From Gammaproteobacteria bacterium (lineage in GTDB: Bacteria > Pseudomonadota > Gammaproteobacteria > Burkholderiales > Nitrosomonadaceae), in assembly GCA_015709635.1 (NCBI GenBank), contig CP054180.1, positions 558,001 through 622,000 of the forward strand: 64,000 bases of DNA. Reading direction: 5' to 3'. Made by a program: the position numbers and the translations under genes. The notes under the pieces are model-generated. The model ran no database searches. It was not told the origin of the DNA and was given only the letters and a program-made list of their open reading frames with translations. This document shows, one piece after another, positions 54,101-62,423 of this stretch. Position 1 is the first letter of the stretch; each line of letters opens with the position of its first letter.

Positions 54101-54366
54101 TGGCACCGTTCCTGATCTCTACCGGCCTTGGCTCCGAGGTGCAGAGACCGCTGGCCATCGTGGTGATTTGCGGGCTAATTACCGCGACGGTGATGACCAA
54201 GGTGGTTGTGCCCATGTTGTACCGCTGGTTTGACGATCATAAGGATGATGCACCACCAACCACACCCAATCCGCCCGAAATTGCTGCCAGTACCGTTGCG
54301 GCTGATGGTCAGCATGGCGGCAAAGCGGTTACAACAGGCGAAACGCCAGCACAGCCGTCAGCGTAG
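51136..54366 (+). CDS. Heavy-metal RND efflux pump (CzcA/CusA family)
   Basis: A 1076-residue, 12-helix proton-driven pump. AFPDVTNIQVQVATVA near the N-terminus is typical of the heavy-metal class. The helix-4 motif reads AIGLMVDPTVVVVENIF, so it lacks the first Asp of the CzcA-type Zn/Co/Cd motif and has Pro after the Asp; metal choice is therefore open. It begins with GTG four bases after the adaptor. Its 3' end overlaps the convergent antiporter gene by 38 bases. Confidence 0.93.
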   Translation: MLAAIVNVMIRLRLIVVVVALALCGAGIYAAKHLSVDAFPDVTNIQVQVATVAIGRSPEEMERLVTVPVEIAMTGLPGLVEMRSMNKSGLSLITLVFTDKTDVYFARQLVMERIIDVSPRLIPGITPVLGPVSTGLGEVFQYTIEHPSDGKRALTKEELTERRTIQDWVVRPMLRSIRGVAEINSIGGYVKEYQVYVDPNKLRHYDLTLTEVDRALASNNANASGNILALRYEQYLIRGVGLIATLDDIRNIVLREMDGVPIYMRDVAEVTLGGEVRQGASIKNGYTESVAAIVMMLRGGNAKEIVSRVKEKVAEINESGLLPDGLQIVPFYDRSVMVDAALDSVYKVLIEALIFVILVMFICLGHLRVSLVVCATLIITPLITFMIMNYFGIPANLMSLGGLTIAIGLMVDPTVVVVENIFLRLSHAPSGEPKIVTIAKAAAEVGAPVIYGIIIIVLVFLPLMTLEGMEGKMFSPLAVTISIALLVALVISVVLSPVLCDYALKGGSEKDTKIVVVLKSLYLRLLYLALRNPKGTALVSVGSLLLAIGLYPMLGKSFIPIMKEGSVTPVIIRAPSISLEKSIKLEMEAMQKIAAIPGVKTVVSKLGRGESPADPQSQNESDPIADLDLKGSGRTQAEIEEDIRKALADLPGVNIVISQPIAARVDEMVTGVRSQVAVKIFGDDLEELRKLSEQVARIVKSTRGARDLRIERLSGQQELTINIDRHAIARHGLNVSDINELIETAVGGKAVTQVFEGERRFTLLLRFPEKYRHDVESIKDLLLRPASTGVAGGMGKGGMLIPLSAVAEIKVIDGPAVISREFAKRRVVVGANVHNRDIGSFVAELQQRVAKEVKLPPGYYFSWGGQFENMERAMARLAVIVPITFMAIFFLLFMLFNSVKLALLIFTALPFASVGGVVGLFLTGEYLSVPASVGFIAVWGVAILNGVVLVSFIKELREQGLTVQEAVKTSCEARFRPVLITAAATILGLAPFLISTGLGSEVQRPLAIVVICGLITATVMTKVVVPMLYRWFDDHKDDAPPTTPNPPEIAASTVAADGQHGGKAVTTGETPAQPSA

Positions 54367-55594
54367 GGAGCAGTGCGGCAATGAATAATCCCAGCGGATG
54401 GATCGACTGTTCATCGAATTTGCTTTTGAGAATGGCAAAACCGGCAGGATTCGGGGCATTGGCGATGACAGTCAGTCCGCCGCCGGTGACCGCGCCGGCA
54501 ACCAAGGCGATTTTAAATTCCTCGCTCAATCCTTCGACGAGTGATCCCAGATAGGTCAGCGCGGCATTATCCGTAACCGCAGTCAACAGTGTGGCACCGA
54601 AGTACACAGCGGTATCGTCCATGTCCATCAGCAGCGGTTGCAACCACCATTGCTGCTGTCCGCCGAGCACGACCAATCCCGCCAGGAAGAATGCAACCAG
54701 TAACGCTTCGCGCAGAATCAATGGGCTCTGGTATTGTTGGTAAGCCGTGGTAAATCCCAGGAAGAATAGAAATATTCCCATGAACACTGCCGGATGGTGG
54801 GCAAACAATACCACGAGCGTTAGAAACAGCAGATGGATTAGTACCACCGTTAACGGAATTTTTGATGCAATGTTATTTTCTGTTGGACCGGTACGGCCTA
54901 ATTCCTGCCGGAACAACCAAGTAACGGCAAATGCGTTGACAATGACCGCCAGTGCGGCTTTCCAGCCGAAAGTAGTCATCATAAAGCCGATATCCCAGTG
55001 CCATTTTGCGGCTACCATCAATACCGGTGGCGCTGCATAGGGAGTCAGTGTGCCGCCTATCGAGACATTGACGAACAACACACCGATCGTCGCATATTGC
55101 AAGCGCGTGGATATCTTTTGACTGAATAAGGTATCGCGCAACATCAGCGCGGCGAGTGTCATGGCGGCGGGCTCGGTGATAAATGAGCCGAGTAAGGGAA
55201 CGAAAGACAGCAATAAAAAGTATATTGCCGTTGCTTTATTGACTGGCAAGACAGCTGCTCCACGCCGTACAGTCGCGGCAGCAAAATCCAGAACCGGCCG
55301 CGTCCCGGCAATTACCATAATGACGAATACAAACATCGGTTCGGTGAAATCGCGCGATTCGAGATAAGCAATTGCTTGCTGCTTGCCATTTGCAGCAAAG
55401 ATAAACAGGATCAGAATCATCGCCCAGAAACCGAATACCACTTCCACTTCACCCAATAAATGCCAGATACCGGCATGGCGCGGCTGGGAATGTGCGAGAT
55501 GTTCAAAAAATTTGGTGGAGAAAGTATGGATCACAGCCAATGCGAACAACAGTGCGGCAATCCATTCAATGGATGTTGGATTAATCATGTTCAT
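54329..55594 (-). CDS. Putative Na+/H+ antiporter
   Basis: A ~421-residue membrane protein of the putative Na+/H+ antiporter family (PF07399 type), with about ten to twelve helices. Marks include SFVPLLGSFITEPAAMTLAA and NVSIGGTLTPYAAPPVLMVA. I use the ATG at 55594; a GTG at 55657 would add 21 residues. The gene's end overlaps the efflux-pump gene tail-to-tail by 38 bases. It probably exchanges Na+ for H+ across the inner membrane. Confidence 0.85.
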   Translation of the reverse strand: MNMINPTSIEWIAALLFALAVIHTFSTKFFEHLAHSQPRHAGIWHLLGEVEVVFGFWAMILILFIFAANGKQQAIAYLESRDFTEPMFVFVIMVIAGTRPVLDFAAATVRRGAAVLPVNKATAIYFLLLSFVPLLGSFITEPAAMTLAALMLRDTLFSQKISTRLQYATIGVLFVNVSIGGTLTPYAAPPVLMVAAKWHWDIGFMMTTFGWKAALAVIVNAFAVTWLFRQELGRTGPTENNIASKIPLTVVLIHLLFLTLVVLFAHHPAVFMGIFLFFLGFTTAYQQYQSPLILREALLVAFFLAGLVVLGGQQQWWLQPLLMDMDDTAVYFGATLLTAVTDNAALTYLGSLVEGLSEEFKIALVAGAVTGGGLTVIANAPNPAGFAILKSKFDEQSIHPLGLFIAALLPTLTAVLAFRLL

Positions 55595-55919
55595 GCGGGG
55601 TACATTACGGATAATGCGAAGATAGCATTCTTTTATGACTGCCGTGTTAAGAAACACTGAATAATTGTCTGCGCGGGCGATCTGTGGCGAGAAGATGTGT
55701 TGAAAATTCGCCCATCACGATGATAGGTCCCATTTCTTGCGCGCTTTGCAAGCTTAGGAAGATGAATCAAAAAGTCACAATTTTTTCATCCCGCAAAGAA
55801 GCAGTATAATCTTTCATTATATATAGCGAATGCGCCATTCCATTCAGTATGCTTAAGTTATTTTGTTTTAATCCGCTTGAGGTCTTTTTCAATCGACTTG
55901 ATTCCGATAATTCGCCTGC
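55595..55919. other. Divergent control region before the diguanylate cyclase
   Basis: About 325 bases between divergent genes. A TATAAT at 55805-55810 could serve as -10 for the + strand gene; no convincing -35 partner is visible. Confidence 0.35.
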
Positions 55920-57623
55920 ATGAAAAACATACTCATCTTACTGGTCATCGTATTCATGCCAATTTTGGCGAGCGCACCGGCATGTGCTGAAATCGATGTT
56001 GCGGCGGAGTATGAGGAAACGATTGGTCGGTATATCCGGGTTTATCAGGAGAAAGATACCCCTTTGAGTTTGCCGGGTGCTTTGGCAGCGTACCGAAACG
56101 GGCATTTCACGCAATCCGGCAATTCCGTCATCAATTTTGGTATTGGTGCAAAACCGGTATGGCTGGCATTTCAAGTCAGGAATGATGCAGAAGCTGCAGT
56201 GCATCGCAATATACTATTGGAAACTTCCTGGCTGGATAAAATCGATATTTATTTTCTCCGGCAGGATGAGTTGATCGGCAGCTATCGTACGGGAGACAGC
56301 TTGATATTTTCCCAGCGGCCGATTGATCATCGGTTTTTTGTCACCGGTCATGATTTCAGCGCTGGCGAGACGACCGTGTTGATGCGGATAGAATCGGATG
56401 ATGCCATGGTTTTACCGGTTTATTTCATCAGCAATGAAAAACTGGCCGAGAGAAATCAATGGCAAGCATATAGCTATGGCTTCATGTACGGTGTCATCCT
56501 GGCTTTGGTTGCTTACAATGTGATGCTCTATTTCGGATTGCTTACCAGTCCCTATCTGTTCTATTCGATTTATCTGCTGTTATTTTTATTGTTGAACGCT
56601 GCGTATACCGGTCATGCCTATCAATGGCTGTGGCCGGAATCGCCGCTCTGGCAGAAATGGGCTAATCCGGTATTGATCATGGCTTGTACTGTCAGTGGGT
56701 TTGCTTTTGCGTTGCAGTTCCTGAATATCAAATTGTCCCGACCGGGTGTTTATCGCTTGACCGTGGTGTGCTCGGCTATTCTGTGCGCCTTATTGCTGCT
56801 CGCGATACTGGCCGATAAATTTGTCACGGCGTTGTTGATAGCCTTGTTTCTTATTTTATTTTTTTATGTTGCTTCGATTCTGCTGGGCGTCATTTCATTG
56901 CAAGCCGGTAACCGGTACGCCAAGTATTTTCTGCTGGCGTCGATTTTTTCGATCTGCGGTGGCATGATTACCGCCAATGCTGTCTGGGGGGTCATTCCTT
57001 TCAACGAAATGACCTACCGGGCTACGGATATCGGCATGATGATCGATGCCATCTTGCTTGCGCTGGCATTGGCCGAACGTTTTAACATCAATCAGAACGA
57101 AAAATTGCTGGCGGAAAAAATGGCGGGTATAGATTCATTGACCAATCTGAATAACCGCCGCTCTTTTTATAAGTTTGTTCAACCGATTTGGGCCATGAGT
57201 CTACGCAGCAAGAGCAGCACCTCGGTGATCATGCTGGATATCGATAACTTCAAATTACTCAATGATACTTACGGTCATGCCTTGGGCGACCGTGTTCTGA
57301 TTCAGCTGGCGGAAACTATGCAGAGAGAAGCGCGCAGCGGGGATATTCTGGCGCGCTGGGGCGGAGAGGAATTTTTGATTTTCCTACCGGAAACCCGTTT
57401 GGCTGATGCCGTTACCATTGCCGAACGGATGCGCAGCAAAATTAGTACTATCCAACTGACAACCGAGAAAAATAAGAAGCTTTTATTTACCGCCAGTTTT
57501 GGTGTGGCGCATACCTATGTGGCGAGTGTATCGCTGGATGAATTGATTTCCAAAGCCGATCAACAGCTTTATCGCGCCAAGCGGCAAGGGCGCAATTGTG
57601 TATGTTCCGATCTAGCCGATTAA
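55920..57623 (+). CDS. 7TM-DISM diguanylate cyclase (active GGEEF)
   Basis: A 567-residue inner-membrane enzyme that makes c-di-GMP. A signal peptide (~1-23) leads to a periplasmic 7TMR-DISMED2-type beta domain (~30-165). Seven helices follow (~185-385), then a GGDEF domain (~405-560). The active site is RWGGEEFLIFL, intact, and RSGD five residues before it forms the inhibitory I-site, so product feedback is expected. MLDIDNFKLLNDTYGHALGD is the second hallmark. The periplasmic domain probably senses a carbohydrate-like ligand. Confidence 0.93.
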   Translation: MKNILILLVIVFMPILASAPACAEIDVAAEYEETIGRYIRVYQEKDTPLSLPGALAAYRNGHFTQSGNSVINFGIGAKPVWLAFQVRNDAEAAVHRNILLETSWLDKIDIYFLRQDELIGSYRTGDSLIFSQRPIDHRFFVTGHDFSAGETTVLMRIESDDAMVLPVYFISNEKLAERNQWQAYSYGFMYGVILALVAYNVMLYFGLLTSPYLFYSIYLLLFLLLNAAYTGHAYQWLWPESPLWQKWANPVLIMACTVSGFAFALQFLNIKLSRPGVYRLTVVCSAILCALLLLAILADKFVTALLIALFLILFFYVASILLGVISLQAGNRYAKYFLLASIFSICGGMITANAVWGVIPFNEMTYRATDIGMMIDAILLALALAERFNINQNEKLLAEKMAGIDSLTNLNNRRSFYKFVQPIWAMSLRSKSSTSVIMLDIDNFKLLNDTYGHALGDRVLIQLAETMQREARSGDILARWGGEEFLIFLPETRLADAVTIAERMRSKISTIQLTTEKNKKLLFTASFGVAHTYVASVSLDELISKADQQLYRAKRQGRNCVCSDLAD

Positions 57624-57691
57624 GGTAGTAGGTGAAAGCAAAGAAACAGCGCTGCTATTCGCGCAAACAGCGGGATGCTGCAGCGGCAGGC

Positions 57692-57898
57692 TTAGTGCAG
57701 TTTCCGGAAATCCGCTATGATTTCATCATCCTCGCCGTCATCGATATCAGCAAATTCGTCATTGCTTATTTCCAATGCATCGATCAACTCCACGATCCGG
57801 CTATCCGGTGTCATGCCGTCGGCTAACGCGCAATCATCATCAATATCCGAGGGATCGATATTATCTTCATCATCAAACGAAAAACTTTTCAGTGCCAT
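57692..57898 (-). CDS. Small acidic protein, copy 1
   Basis: A 68-residue very acidic protein with a strong AAGGAGG ribosome site. It opens MALKSFSFDDED and contains DDDCALADGMTPDSRIVELI and NDEFADIDDGEDDE. It is a clear paralogue of the protein at 58751-58981 (SFDDDD, DDDDILADSKIPPGKFAKII, DDFDDDEF). Function is unknown. The conserved pattern, strong ribosome sites and placement on both sides of nudF make it real. It could be an acidic chaperone-like, metal-buffering or peptide-precursor protein. Confidence 0.7.
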   Translation of the reverse strand: MALKSFSFDDEDNIDPSDIDDDCALADGMTPDSRIVELIDALEISNDEFADIDDGEDDEIIADFRKLH

Positions 57899-58076
57899 GA
57901 CAGCCTCCTTGCAAAATGGGTTGATACGCTATCAGTAGAACACATTTCTGGGAAGTGTAAATCAAGGATTAGAAAGGATTTTCTATAATAATTCCAGCGT
58001 TTGATGGTGCTGCCGTAACTAGGCTGTTACCGCTGTAGGATGACGGCAAAAAGTCGAGTAGAAAGGTGGGAAAAGT

Positions 58077-58688
58077 TTATGTCCATTGACTGCAGACATA
58101 CGTCCGGTTCAGTGCCAGCCATTGCAAAGCGATGATGGCGCTAGCCGATGTAATTTTGCCTGAATTGAGCAAGGTGAGGGCTGTATCCAAGGATGCCACG
58201 TGTACTTTGATGTCTTCGCCTTCTTCGGTTGCACCGTGCACACCACCGGCATGGGTAGAATCCACCCGGCCGCAAAATAACGCCACACGTTCCGTGGTGC
58301 CGCCCGGACTGACGAAGAAGTCATACAGCGGAATCAAATCGCTAATGATGCAATCGGCTTCTTCGATGCTTTCGCGTTTAGCCACGTCTTGCGCTGTTTC
58401 ACCGGCCTCAATCACGCCGGCGACAATTTCGAGCAACCACGATCCATCTGCCGCAGTCAATGCGCCGACCCGGAATTGTTCGATCAGAATGACTTCGTCG
58501 CGAACGGGATCATATGGCAGAACGGCGGCGGCATGGCCACGCTCGAATACTTCACGCACCAGCGGATGACTCCAGTCACCATTGAATAGCCGATGACGCA
58601 AGCGGTATTTTTCTATGCGAAAAAAACCTTCAAAGCATATCGTTTTCTCTATAACTTCGACGTTTGTATTCACTGTTGTTTGTTTCAT
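58077..58688 (-). CDS. nudF: NUDIX hydrolase, ADP-ribose pyrophosphatase type
   Basis: A 203-residue cytoplasmic enzyme that splits ADP-ribose into AMP and ribose-5-phosphate, of the NudF/TrgB group. The Nudix box is GVIEAGETAQDVAKRESIEE, with the metal-binding REx-x-EE; the Gly that normally follows (EExG) is Asp here (EEADC). GSWLLEIVAG and FFVSPGGTTERV fit ADPRase members. The acidic mini-protein genes stand upstream and downstream on the same strand. Confidence 0.9.
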   Translation of the reverse strand: MKQTTVNTNVEVIEKTICFEGFFRIEKYRLRHRLFNGDWSHPLVREVFERGHAAAVLPYDPVRDEVILIEQFRVGALTAADGSWLLEIVAGVIEAGETAQDVAKRESIEEADCIISDLIPLYDFFVSPGGTTERVALFCGRVDSTHAGGVHGATEEGEDIKVHVASLDTALTLLNSGKITSASAIIALQWLALNRTYVCSQWT

Positions 58689-58750
58689 GCGAAGAGATTG
58701 TCATCTTGCGTTCGCGCTATGTCACAACAGTGTTGCAGCAACTGATAGCG

Positions 58751-58981
58751 TTAGCGCAATCCTAACGAGTCAAGCGTCACATCGTCATCATCGTCCAAGT
58801 CATTTTTGACGGTCTCGAATTCGTCATCATCAAAATCATCTTTCACCGTTTCAAATTCGTCAATTATTTTGGCAAACTTGCCGGGTGGGATTTTGCTATC
58901 CGCAAGGATATCATCGTCATCGCTAAAGCTATCAACTGGGTAGCCACCATCGTCATCGTCAAAAGAAAGTTCTTTGATCAT
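58751..58981 (-). CDS. Small acidic protein, copy 2, with internal tandem repeat
   Basis: A 76-residue protein, about a third Asp plus Glu. I start at the second ATG because a GGAGGT ribosome site lies just before it. It begins MIKELSFDDDDGGYP and holds a tandem 12-residue repeat, DEFETVKDDFDD then DEFETVKNDLDD. No Cys, no signal peptide and no known domain are seen. It shares its layout with the protein at 57692-57898, so the two form a family here. Confidence 0.7.
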   Translation of the reverse strand: MIKELSFDDDDGGYPVDSFSDDDDILADSKIPPGKFAKIIDEFETVKDDFDDDEFETVKNDLDDDDDVTLDSLGLR

Positions 58982-59287
58982 CGCTATTACCTCCATCTCA
59001 ACATTTTTGAAGATAAGCTATTGATAACAGATCATGCCGCTAAAACAATTAAAGATCACACCGGGTTTTTCCTGCTAATTCTGAAATTTGAATGATATTC
59101 ATCAAATAATCATTTACTAAGTGGCGTTTCTTAACTGTAAATATACGCTATTTGATTTTTTCTAACAGGAAAAGTTTGCCGGTGGAATACGGTACTGGCA
59201 CCGGGGCCGGTGGTTTTTCCGGCTTATGTGATGGGAAGCGGTATAATTTGGTAGAATCAAACGCTATTTGGAACAGGTAGACAACGC

Positions 59288-59404
59288 ATGGACGAAGAGA
59301 CAAAAACGTTACTCCGCAATATTGCTCATCATCTCAAATGGGTAATCGTTTTATTGCTCGGCATATTGGCTTTGCTGATTGCCGAAATAGCTGGCGGCGT
59401 TTGA
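59288..59404 (+). CDS. 38-residue single-helix membrane protein
   Basis: ATG at 59288 opens a short frame with a charged start (MDEETKTLLRNIAHHLK) and one clean hydrophobic helix (~18-34: WVIVLLLGILALLIAEI). The charge-then-helix layout is typical of real small membrane proteins. No strong ribosome site is visible. Confidence 0.45.
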   Translation: MDEETKTLLRNIAHHLKWVIVLLLGILALLIAEIAGGV

Positions 59405-59423
59405 GCGGATAAAAGTTCTCCGG

Positions 59424-59873
59424 CTACTGCCAGCCGGTAATCTCGTAGCCTTTTTCTTCCAGGCAGCGCGATACAAAGTTAACGTAAGCCTGACCGGGTT
59501 GTGCGGATCTTGATGAAAATAGAACGCCTCTGAGCAATCCTGCAACGGCGCCGCTGGCTGCACCGACTAATGAGCCCTGGCCGGCAGCACCGTAGATGGC
59601 TCCTCCAGCAGCTCCGCTGGCAGCGCCAATGCCGGCCCCCATCGCTGTGCTGGTTGCAACATTACCGAGTTTGCCATCCCCTCCTTCCCGGGCGCCAGCC
59701 GATTCGGCCAATTTTCTGCAAACTTCGATATCTTTTTCAGCGGCTGCTTTCCCTACCGCTAGAAAATGCGTGTTGGGATAAACAATAGGGCCGGTGCTGG
59801 AGCAGGCGGATAAAAATAACAAAATTGATCCCAGCGTCAATGCCGTCAGTAATCTCATTATCTTTTTTCTCAT
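59424..59873 (-). CDS. Glycine-zipper lipoprotein
   Basis: A 149-residue envelope protein with signal and lipobox LSAC (~24). Residues ~75-115 hold the glycine zipper (MGAGIGAASGAAGGAIYGAA, VGAASGAVAGLL), as in Rcs-type and OmpA-like small lipoproteins. Two Cys (~54, ~137) may form a disulfide. It is likely outer-membrane bound. Function is unknown. Confidence 0.8.
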   Translation of the reverse strand: MRKKIMRLLTALTLGSILLFLSACSSTGPIVYPNTHFLAVGKAAAEKDIEVCRKLAESAGAREGGDGKLGNVATSTAMGAGIGAASGAAGGAIYGAAGQGSLVGAASGAVAGLLRGVLFSSRSAQPGQAYVNFVSRCLEEKGYEITGWQ

Positions 59874-59991
59874 ATTGGATGATGAATGGTGAAGGCGGTG
59901 CGTTCATCGATGATGTGGTGACGAATGCTACTATCCGCGCCAGCGGGAGTAACATTCGTCCTATTGCATATTACCTGGATCGGATTTGAGC

Positions 59992-61056
59992 TTACTCTTT
60001 ACCTTTGGCGGTTAAAGAGCCCAGGAAAGCTTTGACATCCTCGATAAATCCGGGACCAACTTTTCGGCCGAGCTGATGTTCCGCCATTTCCTCGATCGCT
60101 TCATCCAATGTTTTGACTGAACCGTCATGGAAGTACGGCCCGGTTTTGGTGATGTTGCGCAAGCTCGGCACCTTGAACACTTTTTTATCGGTTTCGAGGC
60201 CGGTTACCGCAAATCTGCCCACATCGGAGGTTTCATACGGTTCGACCAGGCCGATCTTTTTATAGGAATTACCGCCAAGCACGACACCGTTATGACAGTT
60301 TACGCATCCCATCTGAATGAATTTATGCAGACCTCTTTTTTCTTTTTCATTCAGCGCTTTTTCGTCACCATTGAGAAAATCGTCAAAACGCGAAGGCGTC
60401 AGCAGCGTGCGTTCGAAAGCGCCGATGGCTTTACCGACGTTTTTGTATTGCATCGGATCTTTCTCATCTTTGAACGCTTCGGCAAACATAGCTTTGTATT
60501 CGTCTATTTTTTTCAATTTGTCGACCACGGCAGCTTCGCTCGGCATGCCCATTTCGATCGGATTCAGAATCGGACCCAATGCTTGCTCTTCAACGTCTTT
60601 GGCCCGGCCGTCCCAGAATTGCGCAATATGCAGCGCGGCGTTCAAGGTCGTCGGAGAATTTCTGCCGCCGCGTTTTCCTTCATGTCCCGGTGATGTCGGC
60701 TGACCGTCGACGCCGAAATTATTCAGTTGATGGCAGGAATTACAGGAAATGGTGTCGTTGACCGAAAGCCGTGGATCCGAGTACAGCTTCTTGCCTAATG
60801 TGATCAAGGCGGCATTCTTTTTCTCATCAATGATCGAAGCGGGTAAGGGTTCAAAGAATTGTTTCAGCGTGGTTTTGTCCAGCTTATGGTGACCGCCGTG
60901 CATGCCGTGCATTCCTCCCATGCCCATGCCGTGATGGTCGCCATCATGCATTTCATCATGCTGATCGCCGCTTTTCGATTTATCCTGATGATCGTGACTA
61001 CTTTGCGCATAACTGTAGGAACTTACTATCAATGCCAGCAATAAAAATACTTTCAT
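59992..61056 (-). CDS. Di-heme cytochrome c peroxidase with His/Met-rich N-terminus
   Basis: A 354-residue periplasmic peroxidase of the CcpA/MauG family, reducing H2O2 with cytochrome c electrons. Signal peptide ~1-17. Heme sites are ISCNSCHQLN (~105) and GCVNCHNGV (~250). KVPSLRNITKTGPYFHDGSV is the usual C-terminal motif. Unusually, residues ~20-58 are rich in His, Met, Asp (HDEMHDGDHHGMGMGGMHGM), resembling a copper- or metal-binding tail. GGAGG precedes the ATG. Confidence 0.93.
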   Translation of the reverse strand: MKVFLLLALIVSSYSYAQSSHDHQDKSKSGDQHDEMHDGDHHGMGMGGMHGMHGGHHKLDKTTLKQFFEPLPASIIDEKKNAALITLGKKLYSDPRLSVNDTISCNSCHQLNNFGVDGQPTSPGHEGKRGGRNSPTTLNAALHIAQFWDGRAKDVEEQALGPILNPIEMGMPSEAAVVDKLKKIDEYKAMFAEAFKDEKDPMQYKNVGKAIGAFERTLLTPSRFDDFLNGDEKALNEKEKRGLHKFIQMGCVNCHNGVVLGGNSYKKIGLVEPYETSDVGRFAVTGLETDKKVFKVPSLRNITKTGPYFHDGSVKTLDEAIEEMAEHQLGRKVGPGFIEDVKAFLGSLTAKGKE

Positions 61057-61516
61057 ACATCCTCCAAGAATTTAACGTGAGCACGCCCCGGTCAATTTCA
61101 CGGGAAAAATTTTTACCGAATTAAGAATAAAAAGGGCGCTTCGTAATCGATGGTTTTTCAATGAATGATTGACCGGCTTTTAGTATACCCAGATTGTATT
61201 TGATATAGATAGCGAAGTTGCGCATTTGGCGAGTTTCCAGTGAATTGTGGCCGGTGTGCGCTGGAAAGTTATGCAAAATACCGATTGTGTGGCTATGCGG
61301 CGGCAGTTTTGATGTGGCTGAGCAATTTCTAAAATAACGAAGCACGTATTGTGTGGACGATAGTCTAAGAAAAGTCTGCGTAAGCCGTGACAAGTTCGGG
61401 GCGAGAGGTAAGTATCTGATTCCGTTCGCACTGATCCGCTCTGACCCTGAATGAGTGGGATTTACGCAGATCATTCTTAAATGTGTTCAACCGGATTTAT
61501 TAAAGGAGATAATCTC
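61057..61516. other. Divergent region between peroxidase and His-rich protein genes
   Basis: About 460 bases with no supported gene. It holds an imperfect inverted repeat, 61367-61383 and 61462-61478, described separately. A 117-codon antisense frame is not convincing. Confidence 0.4.
61367..61478. repeat. Inverted-repeat-bounded segment, possible MITE remnant
   Basis: AAGAAAAGTCTGCGTAA at the left pairs with TTACGCAGATCATTCTT at the right (13 of 17 positions), bounding ~112 bases. It has no coding content. It could be a mobile-element remnant or a large hairpin in the promoter region of the His-rich gene. Confidence 0.4.
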
Positions 61517-62101
61517 ATGACTAAGAGAAATTATTTGTTGGTGACTGCGGTTTTCTTTCTGGTGCTCGGCCCTGCTGCCGCACTCCATGCAAGCGACGGC
61601 GTGGTTGTGGCACAAGCGCATCAGCATGACCATGACAAGGATAGCGCCAAAGGCGGCGATGATCGTCAAGGCAGCCATTGCAAAGATAAGGGCAAAGCGG
61701 GCGGACACGGTCATCATCACGGTCATGCAATGAAGATGCGGCATGATTATGCGCATGTGATTATTTCGCATGCCGATACGCTGAAACTCACCGATGAGCA
61801 ATTGGGGAAAATTGTCCGCTTGCACTTGAAAAATAAAGCCGAGCACGAAGACCTCAAACACCGGTTGCGAGAAGACATGCATACCTTCCGGCATGAAAGC
61901 ATGAATCCGGGTGTGAGCGATGAGCAGTTACGCAGTTCTGCAAAAAATCATATCGATGACTTTAACGCAATGGTTGAGCATCACATTAAAGAGCGCCAAG
62001 CCATCCATGCAGTTTTATCGGATCAGCAAAGAGCGCTGCTGAAATCCATTAAAACGGATCACGATCAGGGCAAGAAAAAAAGCGGTCATGGCGATCATTG
62101 A
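61517..62101 (+). CDS. His-rich Spy/CpxP-like periplasmic protein
   Basis: A 194-residue exported protein. AAAGGAGAT precedes the ATG at 61517; a GTG-type start 12 codons upstream is less likely. Signal peptide ~1-26 (ending LHASDG). A His/Lys/Asp-rich stretch follows (HQHDHDKD, HGHHHGHAMKMRHDYAH), then a helical region with LTxxQ-like motifs (LKLTDEQLGKIVRLHL, VLSDQQRALL). This matches the Spy/CpxP or heavy-metal resistance group, which guards against misfolding and metals. It diverges from the peroxidase gene, hinting at joint stress control. Confidence 0.82.
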   Translation: MTKRNYLLVTAVFFLVLGPAAALHASDGVVVAQAHQHDHDKDSAKGGDDRQGSHCKDKGKAGGHGHHHGHAMKMRHDYAHVIISHADTLKLTDEQLGKIVRLHLKNKAEHEDLKHRLREDMHTFRHESMNPGVSDEQLRSSAKNHIDDFNAMVEHHIKERQAIHAVLSDQQRALLKSIKTDHDQGKKKSGHGDH

Positions 62102-62136
62102 ATTCCATTTGTTTTTTTAGAGCCAGTTATGCCGGT

Positions 62137-62279
62137 CTAAGGAAACTGTGAAGAAGATAGCGAGCAACGGTCGGGTAAAAGAAATAGCTGAGAGAGCGCA
62201 GTTTGCCAGCGATAAATGAGCATTTTGCGCCCGATTCATCCTTGCCGTCGCTCGCCTTCCGTTTTCACGATTTCCTTAG
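62137..62279. repeat. Dispersed inverted-end repeat, copy B (reverse orientation)
   Basis: Ends CTAAGGAAACTGTGAA and TTCACGATTTCCTTAG are near-complements. Inside, ATAAATGAGCATTTTG is the reverse complement of the core seen in copies A and C. It abuts copy C, sharing CCTTAG, so they are arranged head to head. Confidence 0.8.
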
Positions 62280-62423
62280 GGAAGCTCTGAAAAACTACTG
62301 CGCTCGGCCACACTGCGTTGAAATCACGTTCAAAATACTCATTTACAACTTGTAAACTGCGCTTTTTCACCTGATTTCGCCTTGTTTGGCCGTCGCTCGC
62401 TACCTTTTTCAGAGCTTCCTTAG
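62276..62423. repeat. Dispersed inverted-end repeat, copy C
   Basis: Begins TTAGGGAAGCTCTGAAAAA and ends TTTTTCAGAGCTTCCTTAG, 17 of 19 bases complementary. The core has CTCATTTACAACTTGTAAAC followed by TGCGC, as in copy A. Its right end supplies the TAA stop of the GGDEF-EAL gene (62420-62422). Confidence 0.85.

Noticed and set aside
61121..61474. 117-codon minus-strand frame between peroxidase and His-rich genes
   Set aside because: No ribosome site or domain, and it covers the inverted-repeat segment, so it is probably chance.
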